A model generated the notes under the pieces. That model was not told the origin of the DNA. It saw only the letters and a list, made by a program, of their open reading frames with translations, and searched no databases. From DATCLA01 sp036564195 (GTDB lineage: Bacteria > Bacillota > UBA4882 > UBA8346), in NCBI GenBank assembly GCA_036564195.1, contig DATCLA010000113.1, positions 1 to 9,985 of the forward strand: a stretch of DNA of 9,985 nt. The letters run 5' to 3'. The translations under genes and the position numbers were made by a program. Shown piece after piece: positions 1 to 5,856 of the stretch (positions within the stretch are counted from its first letter, which is position 1; each line of letters opens with the position of its first letter).

Positions 1-800
1 AGATTAGCCTGCGCACGGATATTAGCAATCATACGTTCAAAAGACCGGGCCAATTGGCCAATTTCATCCTTCGAAGTTACTTGAATACTAACATTAACAT
101 CACCCACAGCCAGTTTATTAGCGAGCTCTGCCAATTTACGCACCGGTTTACTGACCGTCCTGCTGATCAACAGCCCCAGACCGATGGCCACCAAGACATT
201 AATCAATACCACCAGAGTCATCATCCTCGTAGCCTGGTCGGACATTATCTGGTTACTAGATGATTTGGTCCGGGCGGCATTCATCTTCAACTGTATCAGA
301 TATTCCAAGGCATCTTGAACATTAGTTGCCGCCTGTGCCAGGTCACCGTTTAATAATTTCAGCGCCTCGGCATCCTGGTTTTTCTGGGCCATTGCGATTA
401 AATCTTCTAAATAAACATTATAAGCTTTTAAAGCTTCATTAAATGAATCCAGAGCTGAAGCGACTGCCCCGGATTCATTGTTAACTTCACCAAACTTCAC
501 CGCACTTCGTTTCAGATCACTTTTACAGTTATTAAACTCATTTAGTCGCTCTTTTAATTCATCAGGTTCATTGGCTAAAACCAAATCCCGGGCAGCTACT
601 CGCATTATTTGAAATGCGGAAGCCATTTCTGAAATTGATTGGAGCGGTACTGTCATTTGTTCGTATAACTCAATATCGTTTTTACCGATTGTTTTCAGGC
701 TGTCGATTCCGATATAACCGACAACTCCCGAGATTAAAGCAGTCAAACCAAACGCGAATAACAGCTTAAATCGAATTTTCAAATTTAAAGCCCACCGCAT
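1..800 (-). CDS. Methyl-accepting chemotaxis protein, N-terminal part (runs off left edge)
   Basis: This is a partial chemoreceptor of which 266 codons are visible. Translating down from the ATG at 798-800 gives a short basic cytoplasmic start, TM1 (about residues 11-32), and a mostly helical sensor region of about 155 residues that resembles a four-helix-bundle (4HB_MCP) domain. TM2 follows (about 193-212), then a HAMP domain (about 213-265) with the SKPVRKLAELA and DEIGQLARSFERM signatures. The methyl-accepting signalling domain would lie beyond position 1. Such receptors sense ligands at the membrane and control CheA through CheW. The ATG is supported by AAAGGAG at 810-816 with a 9-nt spacer. 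It lies 135 nt downstream of cheW on the same strand and is probably co-transcribed with it. The ligand cannot be predicted. The frame is open throughout, and the gene is truncated only by the window edge. Confidence 0.93.
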   Translation of the reverse strand, partial: MRWALNLKIRFKLLFAFGLTALISGVVGYIGIDSLKTIGKNDIELYEQMTVPLQSISEMASAFQIMRVAARDLVLANEPDELKERLNEFNNCKSDLKRSAVKFGEVNNESGAVASALDSFNEALKAYNVYLEDLIAMAQKNQDAEALKLLNGDLAQAATNVQDALEYLIQLKMNAARTKSSSNQIMSDQATRMMTLVVLINVLVAIGLGLLISRTVSKPVRKLAELANKLAVGDVNVSIQVTSKDEIGQLARSFERMIANIRAQAN

Positions 801-805
801 TTCAG

Positions 806-913
806 TTCACTCCTTTAATTTTAGATACCCATAGATTCTTAGTAATCGCCTCCATTTCTTCATCATTTAATAATTTATTACAGTCCAAAATCAGTTTAAC
901 TTCATTTCCGACC
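806..913. repeat. Tandem duplication, degenerate copy
   Basis: Left unit of an imperfect direct tandem repeat. Over 821-913 it matches 928-1020 at 88 of 93 positions by eye. The shared TTCACTCCT block (806-814 and 914-922) extends the repeat into the mcp ribosome binding site. The offset is 107-108 bp because of a small indel in the T/A-rich stretch. This copy is no longer part of the cheW reading frame. Confidence 0.9.
829..912 (-). pseudogene. Detached duplicate of the cheW C-terminus
   Basis: Read on the minus strand, this stretch repeats the cheW ending (VGNEVKLILDC, then KLLNDEEMEAIT) with D-to-N and T-to-N changes. The stop codon TAG has become TGG, and two changes are synonymous. The frame then stays open to a TGA at 802-804, one base before the mcp ATG. 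There is no usable start in this frame: the only nearby GTG overlaps the AGGAG box. It is therefore most likely an untranslated relic of the 107-bp duplication and not a second cheW. Confidence 0.8.
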
Positions 914-1020
914 TTCACTCCTAATTTTTAGATACCTATAGAGTTTTAGTAATCGCCTCCATTTCTTCATCATTTAATAATTTATCACAGTCCAAAATCA
1001 GTTTAACCTCATTTCCGACC
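914..1020. repeat. Tandem duplication, copy containing the live cheW 3' end
   Basis: Right unit of the repeat described at 806-913. Its 936-1020 part encodes the genuine last codons and TAG stop of cheW. Its 914-935 part is a duplicate of the mcp leader, including an AGGAG box at 918-922. Both units end in GACC. After this unit the sequence continues into cheW (TTAGCAATGG), whereas after the left unit it jumps back to the leader (TTCACTCCT). This is the layout expected of a simple tandem duplication. Confidence 0.9.
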
Positions 1021-1430
1021 TTAGCAATGGCTTTGATGTAACGGTTTTGGGCATTTTTGACTTGAGGCGGAGGAACGATATCCTCGTCCGGAATTGACAG
1101 CACTTCAGAAACACCATCGACAATTAACCCTATGGAAATCTCATTGATATCCACCACAATTACACAAGTACGATCATTATACTCCCGAAACTCCTTTTTA
1201 AACCGTAAACGAACATCCATTACCGGAATGATTTTACCTCTTAAATTAATAATTCCCCGTACATAGTTAGGTAGTTCCGGGACGGCGGTAATCGCCTGGA
1301 TCCCGATGATCTCCGTCACATAGCGGATCTCAATGCCATAGGCTTCTTTATCAACTATAAAAGTGAGATATTTCCCTTTTTGAGTATCTTCGGAAAAATC
1401 CATTCCCTCTAGTTGTTGTAACTCCGTCAT
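936..1430 (-). CDS. cheW: CheW chemotaxis coupling protein
   Basis: This 164-residue protein has the normal length of CheW, the cytoplasmic SH3-like adaptor that links chemoreceptors to the CheA kinase. The CheW fold is clear from about residue 19 (KYLTFIVDKEAYGIEI). It continues through the hallmark RGIINLRGKIIPVMDVRLRF (58-77) and ISIGLIVDGVSEVL (98-111), to a C-terminal helix that ends in DEEMEAITKTL. There is no attached CheA or CheV receiver domain. The ATG at 1428-1430 is preceded by AGAAAGGAG (1441-1449) with a 10-nt spacer. A second ATG at residue 10 has GAGGG only one base away and is less suitable. A sigma-D type promoter lies about 75 bp upstream, and the chemoreceptor gene follows, so this is probably a receptor-linked cheW within the motility regulon. 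Its last 27 codons are duplicated downstream. Confidence 0.96.
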   Translation of the reverse strand: MTELQQLEGMDFSEDTQKGKYLTFIVDKEAYGIEIRYVTEIIGIQAITAVPELPNYVRGIINLRGKIIPVMDVRLRFKKEFREYNDRTCVIVVDINEISIGLIVDGVSEVLSIPDEDIVPPPQVKNAQNRYIKAIAKVGNEVKLILDCDKLLNDEEMEAITKTL

Positions 1431-1504
1431 CAGTATTGTACTCCTTTCTGTTTATCATTTACCAATCAATTTACCTGGCTTATAATGTTAATACTCTATA
1501 AACA

Positions 1505-1531
1505 ATATCGACTAATCCGGAAGCAACTTTA
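1505..1531 (-). promoter_or_regulatory. Sigma-D (sigma-28) type promoter for cheW-mcp
   Basis: On the minus strand, TAAA (1528-1531) is followed by exactly 15 bases and then GTCGATAT (1505-1512). The Bacillus SigD/FliA-type consensus is TAAA-N15-GCCGATAT, so 11 of 12 specified bases match. Transcription would start near 1497, giving a 5' leader of about 65 nt before cheW. The match agrees with the function of the downstream genes, since flagellar sigma factor commonly drives chemoreceptor and cheW genes. It has not been tested experimentally here. Confidence 0.75.
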
Positions 1532-1545
1532 GAGTAGTTTACAAT

Positions 1546-1557
1546 TTTTCATGAAAA
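1546..1557. promoter_or_regulatory. 12-bp palindrome upstream of the cheW promoter
   Basis: TTTTCATGAAAA is a perfect palindrome about 15 bp upstream of the sigma-D -35 element, in the cheW/patatin divergent region. It could be an operator, but AT-rich palindromes of this size also arise by chance. No regulator is suggested by the neighbours. Confidence 0.2.
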
Positions 1558-1622
1558 TGTGAAGCAGGCGATGGAGTGTTTCCCCAGCTCTAAAATACAT
1601 TTTGCCGGAACCGTTTAACCTT

Positions 1623-1651
1623 TTAACCTACTAAGCAATATACTATATAAT
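1623..1651 (+). promoter_or_regulatory. Putative sigma-A promoter for the patatin-like gene
   Basis: TTAACC (1623-1628, 4 of 6 to TTGACA), a 17-bp spacer and a perfect TATAAT (1646-1651) precede the gene. The start point would be near 1658, leaving about 33 nt of leader that contains the GGGGGA ribosome binding site. The alternative -10 TATACT at 1639-1644 lacks a better -35. Confidence 0.45.
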
Positions 1652-1690
1652 AATTTTTAAACTTGTTTAAAGTAATGGGGGAAGCAGTTG

Positions 1691-2593
1691 ATGCGAAGAG
1701 CCCTGATTCTCTCGGGCGGTGGCTGCAAAGGCGCATTTGAAGTAGGCGCTGTGGAATACCTGGTGAAAAAGGCCAAATTGGACTTTCAGATCTTCTTAGG
1801 GAGTAGTGTGGGTGCGTTGAATGCCGCTGTTTTAGGTCTGGCTGCCGATTTTGCTCAGTTGGGGGCAGCCGTTACTAAATTAAAGACACTTTGGGAAACA
1901 ATCCGTGGTAATCAATCGATTTATCAACGTTTTCCCCTAGGACTCCTCGACCTCTTTACCCATCACGGCCTCTGCAATCCCATCGGGCTCCGGCAATTAA
2001 TCCATAAATATATCGATCCCTATAAACTTTGTCATAATCCCGCTAAATTTATCCTGATCCCGGCCGTTGCCATTGAAACCGGTGAGTTATTTTACGCCGA
2101 TAGCCGTAACCCCGCGTTTGAAAATGTAATCTTAGATTATATTTTAGCCAGTGCCAGCGTACCGTTATTTTTCCCACCGGTAAAGATCAACGGGAAACAC
2201 TGGTATGATGGCTGTCTGCGGGATGTTACTCCATTAGCTGCGGCTTTTAAGGAACAATCCGATGAGATTACCGTAGTTTTAACCTTTCCGGTTAATGACA
2301 ACCTGGAACCGATCTTAAGCACTGTACCTTACGGCGGAGTGTTAAAATCATTAATCCGGATTGTTAGCATCATGACCAATGAAATCAGCGCCAATGACCT
2401 TCAGCTCACCAGGTTTGTCAACCTGCGCCAGGGTCTTTTTCCGCTGCGGAAACGGATTCGGATCCAGATTATCGCGCCCCGAACCCATCTCTGCGGTAGT
2501 TTATTAGACTTTTCACCGCAAAAGATCCGTGAAAACATTCGCTTGGGCTATGAAGCGGCTCAAAACTGTCGGACGTTGGTGATTAACTCTTAA
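1691..2593 (+). CDS. Patatin-like phospholipase family protein
   Basis: This 300-residue cytoplasmic-type protein is a bacterial patatin-like acyl hydrolase, a family that cleaves acyl chains from phospholipids or other esters with a Ser-Asp dyad. The oxyanion-hole glycine stretch is SGGGCKG (8-14). The nucleophile elbow is GSSVG (37-41, Ser39), and the catalytic Asp is in the DG pair at 173-174 (WYDGCLRD). Between them lies the family-typical SASVPLFFPPV (154-164). All catalytic parts are intact, and there is no signal peptide or membrane segment, so it probably acts inside the cell. The ATG at 1691 follows a GGGGGA box (1677-1682) by 8 nt. A TTG codon directly before it is in frame but sits closer to that box. 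The gene is alone on its strand, divergent from cheW and convergent with the hydratase. Substrate and physiological role are unknown. Confidence 0.92.
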   Translation: MRRALILSGGGCKGAFEVGAVEYLVKKAKLDFQIFLGSSVGALNAAVLGLAADFAQLGAAVTKLKTLWETIRGNQSIYQRFPLGLLDLFTHHGLCNPIGLRQLIHKYIDPYKLCHNPAKFILIPAVAIETGELFYADSRNPAFENVILDYILASASVPLFFPPVKINGKHWYDGCLRDVTPLAAAFKEQSDEITVVLTFPVNDNLEPILSTVPYGGVLKSLIRIVSIMTNEISANDLQLTRFVNLRQGLFPLRKRIRIQIIAPRTHLCGSLLDFSPQKIRENIRLGYEAAQNCRTLVINS

Positions 2594-2629
2594 AAACGAT
2601 TGGTTAATTAACTAACCGGCCTTTGGCAG

Positions 2630-2676
2630 TTACCGGTACCTGACTTTAGCGACGAGTGTCGGCTTTGCCGGACACA
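2630..2676. other. Structured intergenic stretch of unknown role
   Basis: Two inverted repeats sit side by side in the gap between the converging patatin and hydratase genes. CAGTTACC/GGTACCTG (2630-2645) is a palindrome with one mismatched pair. GTGTCGGC, loop TTT, GCC-G-GACAC (2656-2675) forms an 8-bp stem with a one-base bulge. Neither is followed by a T-run on either strand, so they are not ordinary intrinsic terminators. They could be a 3'-UTR structure or a copy of a dispersed palindromic repeat. Confidence 0.4.
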
Positions 2677-2682
2677 CCTCAT

Positions 2683-2706
2683 AAAAAAACCGCCGAAAGG
2701 CGGTTT
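2683..2706 (-). terminator. Intrinsic terminator of the hydratase cluster
   Basis: AAACCGCC (2687-2694) and GGCGGTTT (2699-2706) form a perfect 8-bp stem around a four-base loop. Read on the minus strand, the hairpin runs into a tract of seven T, which is a classic Rho-independent terminator about 20 nt after the hydratase stop. On the plus strand the tail is only TTTATCTT, so it would be weaker for the patatin transcript. A second small inverted repeat, ATCTTAA/TTAAGAT (2707-2723), lies between it and the stop codon. Confidence 0.85.
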
Positions 2707-2726
2707 ATCTTAATAATTAAGATATC

Positions 2727-5063
2727 CTATTTCCCGGCATAATAATTAATTAAACCACCAGCTGAAATAATCGCCCGTTCCTCAGCGGAAATATCAGTTA
2801 ATTTAAGCTGGATCGAAGTAACACCGGAGGCGTCGGACACCCAGGCCGTAACTTTCTCCGCTCCGGACAGAACCGCCCGACGAATTTCGGGGATAAAGAT
2901 CGTGCTGAGCAAAGTAATCTTTTCCGCCTCATCCGGATCAATTGTAAATGGCAGTAAACCCCAGTTAATTAAGTTACTCCGGTAACGTTTCGTGGCGTAT
3001 TCTACGGCAATATTAGCCCAACCGCCCAGGACTTTTTGGCAGGAAGCAGCTTGTTCGCGAGCCGAACCATCTCCCGGTTTCCTGGCGAAGATTACACTGC
3101 CGATGCCGGTGTTATTCACCAAGCCGCTGCCAAACTCTTCTGTCCAAGGAGCAAAGAGCTCTTCCAGTGCTTGAGGGAGTCGGTCGCCGCGTTCTTCTCG
3201 TAACAATTGTTGGCGTACCTGTTCCAATTGTTGGATTCGTTTGGCGCGTCCTACATACTCCGGTTCTTTACGTGACAAGGTAAATTCAGCTAATTTTAAG
3301 GGGTTAGAACGGTACGACGAAGTTTCACCGGAAGGAATCAGTTCATCGGTAGTGGTCACCGGATCGTGAATCACTGCCACCGTTCGCAATAACAAGTTTT
3401 CGGTTAAGACACCCATCGCTGGCCAGTCAACGATGTTGGGGCCAAATTTCAATTCTAACTGTGGTTGCGGATTACCCACCCCGTCATAAACCCGGTGGTC
3501 GTAAACTTTTTGGCTAAAGGTATAAGCGATAGGCGCCACTGCTCTGACAATTTCAGTAGCCGCAGTCAGATACCCACCGTTTACTGCTGTAGCAGCAATT
3601 GAACGGGCATCCATCAACGCTACCGAGGCCAACTGGCCGCTGGCAGGCTTGGAACCCTCCCGGTTAGGGAAGTTTCTGGTGATATGCCGGATACTTAAAG
3701 CACCGTTGGCCGGGACATCACCGGCGCCAAAGCATGGCCCGCAAAAAGCGGAACGCAGTGTGACTCCAGCCTCCAGTAATCGGGCAGTTATTCCCTGTTT
3801 GACCAGTTCCAAATTCACCGGCTGACTGGCAGGATAGACACTCAACCAAAAATCTTCATTGCCCAAAACGTTAGTCCCGATAATATCCGCCAGCGCGACA
3901 ATATTTTCAAAAGTACCGCCGGAACAACCCGCTACTACACCCTGATCCACCCGAAGTCTGCCATTCACCAACTTATTACGGAGCTTCAATTCCAACCGGG
4001 GATTATCCAGTTGCCGGCGGGCTTCAGCTTCGGTAAATTTTAAGATTTCATCAGCATTGGTGTTAAACTCGCGGATGGTATAGGCATTACTGGGATGAAA
4101 GGGCAGCGCAATCATGGGTTCTATTGTACTGAGGTTGACCTTAATCAGTCCATCATAGTAACAGACTGCTCCCGGTTCCAATTGAGCATAGGCCTCCGGA
4201 CGCCCATGGAGCCGAAAATACTCCGCCACTTTAGCATCAGTGCGCCAAATCGAGCTTAAGCAAGTGGTTTCCGTAGTCATCACATCGATCCCGTTGCGAA
4301 AATCCACTGAAAGATTTTCGACTCCCGGGCCGACAAACTCCATCACTTTGTTTTTTACAAAACCATTGGCAAAGACCGCTTTAATAATTGCTAAAGCCAC
4401 GTCCTGGGGTCCGACGCCCGGGACCGGTTCCCCTTCCAGATAGACCGCTACTACCCCAGGATCGTTAATGTCATAAGTCCGATTTAATAATTGCTTGACC
4501 AATTCCGGGCCGCCTTCACCAATCCCCATTGTTCCTAAAGCACCATAGCGGGTATGACTGTCGGAACCCAGTATCATCTTGCCGCATCCGGCCATCATCT
4601 CCCGCATATACTGGTGAATCACTGCCTGGTGCGCCGGTACAAATATTCCCCCGTATTTTTTAGCCGCGGAAAGCCCAAAAACATGATCATCTTCATTAAT
4701 TGTCCCTCCAACCGCACAGAGACTATTATGACAGTTAGTTAAGACATACGGGACGGGAAATTCCTTTAAACCACTGGCCCGAGCAGTCTGGATAATACCG
4801 ACATACGTAATATCATGGGAAACTAAGGCATCAAATTTGATCTTTAAGTGGTGAGGGTCACCGGAAGTATTATGCTGTGCTAAAATCCGGGCCGTAATGG
4901 TTTGGTTACGGGCCTTACCGCGGTCCAGGTCTAATTCAGCGACCTTAACCCCTTCCCGTTCCAACCGGCGCTGTACTTCCTCCGTCGTTAAGTCGCCGGT
5001 AGCCTCGATTATAACCCGGCCCTGAATCAAATAAACTCCATCTCTTCCTTTTAGTTCTACCAT
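2727..5063 (-). CDS. Aconitase-superfamily hydratase (YbhJ-like, 4Fe-4S)
   Basis: This 778-residue protein carries both the aconitase catalytic part and the swivel domain in one chain. Visible family landmarks are LGSDSH (165-170), the three cluster cysteines C380 (AGCSGG, where aconitases have SCTN) and C441/C444 (FCGPCFG), and RNFPNR (473-478). The substrate-loop YRSNP is at 584-588. The swivel has GDGSAREQ (664-671) and RSNLINWGLLPF (695-706). Relative to mitochondrial aconitase, the second Ser of SSRE is Ala. A charged helical segment (about 605-640) is inserted before the swivel. The protein probably binds a 4Fe-4S cluster and interconverts a hydroxy-acid by dehydration and hydration. 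The overall layout recalls the 'hydratase' family typified by E. coli YbhJ, whose substrate is unsettled, so citrate/isocitrate is not assumed. The ATG at 5063 is chosen because the upstream in-frame GTG (5078) lies inside the GGAGGTGG ribosome binding site. It is last in the suhB-type/rhomboid cluster. Confidence 0.88.
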   Translation of the reverse strand: MVELKGRDGVYLIQGRVIIEATGDLTTEEVQRRLEREGVKVAELDLDRGKARNQTITARILAQHNTSGDPHHLKIKFDALVSHDITYVGIIQTARASGLKEFPVPYVLTNCHNSLCAVGGTINEDDHVFGLSAAKKYGGIFVPAHQAVIHQYMREMMAGCGKMILGSDSHTRYGALGTMGIGEGGPELVKQLLNRTYDINDPGVVAVYLEGEPVPGVGPQDVALAIIKAVFANGFVKNKVMEFVGPGVENLSVDFRNGIDVMTTETTCLSSIWRTDAKVAEYFRLHGRPEAYAQLEPGAVCYYDGLIKVNLSTIEPMIALPFHPSNAYTIREFNTNADEILKFTEAEARRQLDNPRLELKLRNKLVNGRLRVDQGVVAGCSGGTFENIVALADIIGTNVLGNEDFWLSVYPASQPVNLELVKQGITARLLEAGVTLRSAFCGPCFGAGDVPANGALSIRHITRNFPNREGSKPASGQLASVALMDARSIAATAVNGGYLTAATEIVRAVAPIAYTFSQKVYDHRVYDGVGNPQPQLELKFGPNIVDWPAMGVLTENLLLRTVAVIHDPVTTTDELIPSGETSSYRSNPLKLAEFTLSRKEPEYVGRAKRIQQLEQVRQQLLREERGDRLPQALEELFAPWTEEFGSGLVNNTGIGSVIFARKPGDGSAREQAASCQKVLGGWANIAVEYATKRYRSNLINWGLLPFTIDPDEAEKITLLSTIFIPEIRRAVLSGAEKVTAWVSDASGVTSIQLKLTDISAEERAIISAGGLINYYAGK

Positions 5064-5136
5064 TATAACTAATACCACCTCCGAAAATTGTTTCCAACCC
5101 GGTTCTTCATTTTAGCTGACTGTTGGAAGAAATTAA

Positions 5137-5829
5137 CTATTTAATCACCCGGAACCGGCTTCGACGAGCGCGTTTGGCTGTGGCAGCACGACTGGTTTTA
5201 TTAAAAGGGTTCCGACCCAACGGATTAGGACCCTGAAAAAGATAGGCTACTGCAATCCCGGATACTGCCGCCAGTCCAAAAAGCAGTTGATGGGATAATT
5301 GTAAATATGTCAGGAAAGTCAATACCGCCTGCAACCAGGCTAACCAACGGGCTTTCAACGGAATAAGCCCCCAAAACAGCAATTCCTGATACGGATTGAT
5401 AGCAGCCCACGCCCAGGTTAACCCGACTAAAGGCAGCCACAGGCCCCAAACCGGTAGAACCAATCCCAACAGCTTTCCGGTTAAAGCCATTGCCAAACCG
5501 GTTACCAACGTTACCAGGGTCAAAAACCAGCCATAAGTCCGACTTCCCCAGCTTCGTTCCAGGCTTCCACCGATAAACCATAACCATAATAGTGCAAAAA
5601 TTAACGAAAAGATATCCGGATTAGCTAAAGGGTAAGTCAGGACGGTCCAGGGCAACCGAAACACAGTAGCCGGGTTTAAGATTAATAACCCATTCAAATT
5701 AAAAAACAGCAGCCCCGACAGAAGTAACGCCAAGAGGAATACTAAGCCCGTTAGTAAGATTAAACTCTTGGTAACCGGGTCAAACTCCCGGTAAATAAAA
5801 CGTTTCAAGCGGACCAGATATTCATTCAA
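5137..5829 (-). CDS. Rhomboid-like membrane protein lacking catalytic residues
   Basis: This 230-residue protein has about six hydrophobic segments (roughly 22-42, 73-88, 99-118, 120-143, 150-175, 180-198) and a very basic tail (KRARRSRFR). The arrangement follows the rhomboid fold: WTVLTYPL (61-68) matches the loop before TM2, and LWLWFIGGSLERSWGSR (81-97) matches the conserved TM2-TM3 turn. A later NPYQELLFWGLIPLKARWL (145-163) resembles the rhomboid segment after the active-site helix. The GxSG serine motif is replaced by GLWL (129-132). No His is found in the last helix (GLAAVSGIAVAY, 185-196), and the TM2 His/Asn are absent. It is therefore probably a non-proteolytic rhomboid relative that binds membrane partners; the partner is unknown. 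The start is TTG, chosen because AGGGAGGT (5839-5846) sits 9 nt upstream and no early in-frame ATG exists. It starts 27 nt after the phosphatase gene. Confidence 0.75.
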   Translation of the reverse strand: MNEYLVRLKRFIYREFDPVTKSLILLTGLVFLLALLLSGLLFFNLNGLLILNPATVFRLPWTVLTYPLANPDIFSLIFALLWLWFIGGSLERSWGSRTYGWFLTLVTLVTGLAMALTGKLLGLVLPVWGLWLPLVGLTWAWAAINPYQELLFWGLIPLKARWLAWLQAVLTFLTYLQLSHQLLFGLAAVSGIAVAYLFQGPNPLGRNPFNKTSRAATAKRARRSRFRVIK

Positions 5830-5856
5830 ATACCAGTTACCTCCCTACAAAGCTAT

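Noticed and set aside
54..263. Open frame on the plus strand at the left edge
   Set aside because: It lies antisense inside the chemoreceptor, whose TM2 and HAMP motifs are clear; no ribosome binding site and no recognisable protein.
829..912. A second, functional cheW gene
   Set aside because: Only the last 27 or so codons are present, no start codon fits, and the stop is mutated. It is a partial duplication.
1688..1690. TTG as start of the patatin-like gene
   Set aside because: The following ATG (1691) has better spacing from the GGGGGA box and is a stronger start codon.
2630..2676. Riboswitch
   Set aside because: It lies at the 3' ends of two convergent genes, not upstream of any gene, and I could not match it to a known aptamer core.
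5064..5078. GTG start at 5078 for the hydratase
   Set aside because: The GTG is part of the GGAGGTGG ribosome binding site; the ATG at 5063 is the workable start.
5225..5587. 120-residue frame on the same strand within the rhomboid-like gene
   Set aside because: It overlaps entirely with a gene that shows membrane-protein periodicity and rhomboid motifs; the alternative frame has no family signature.
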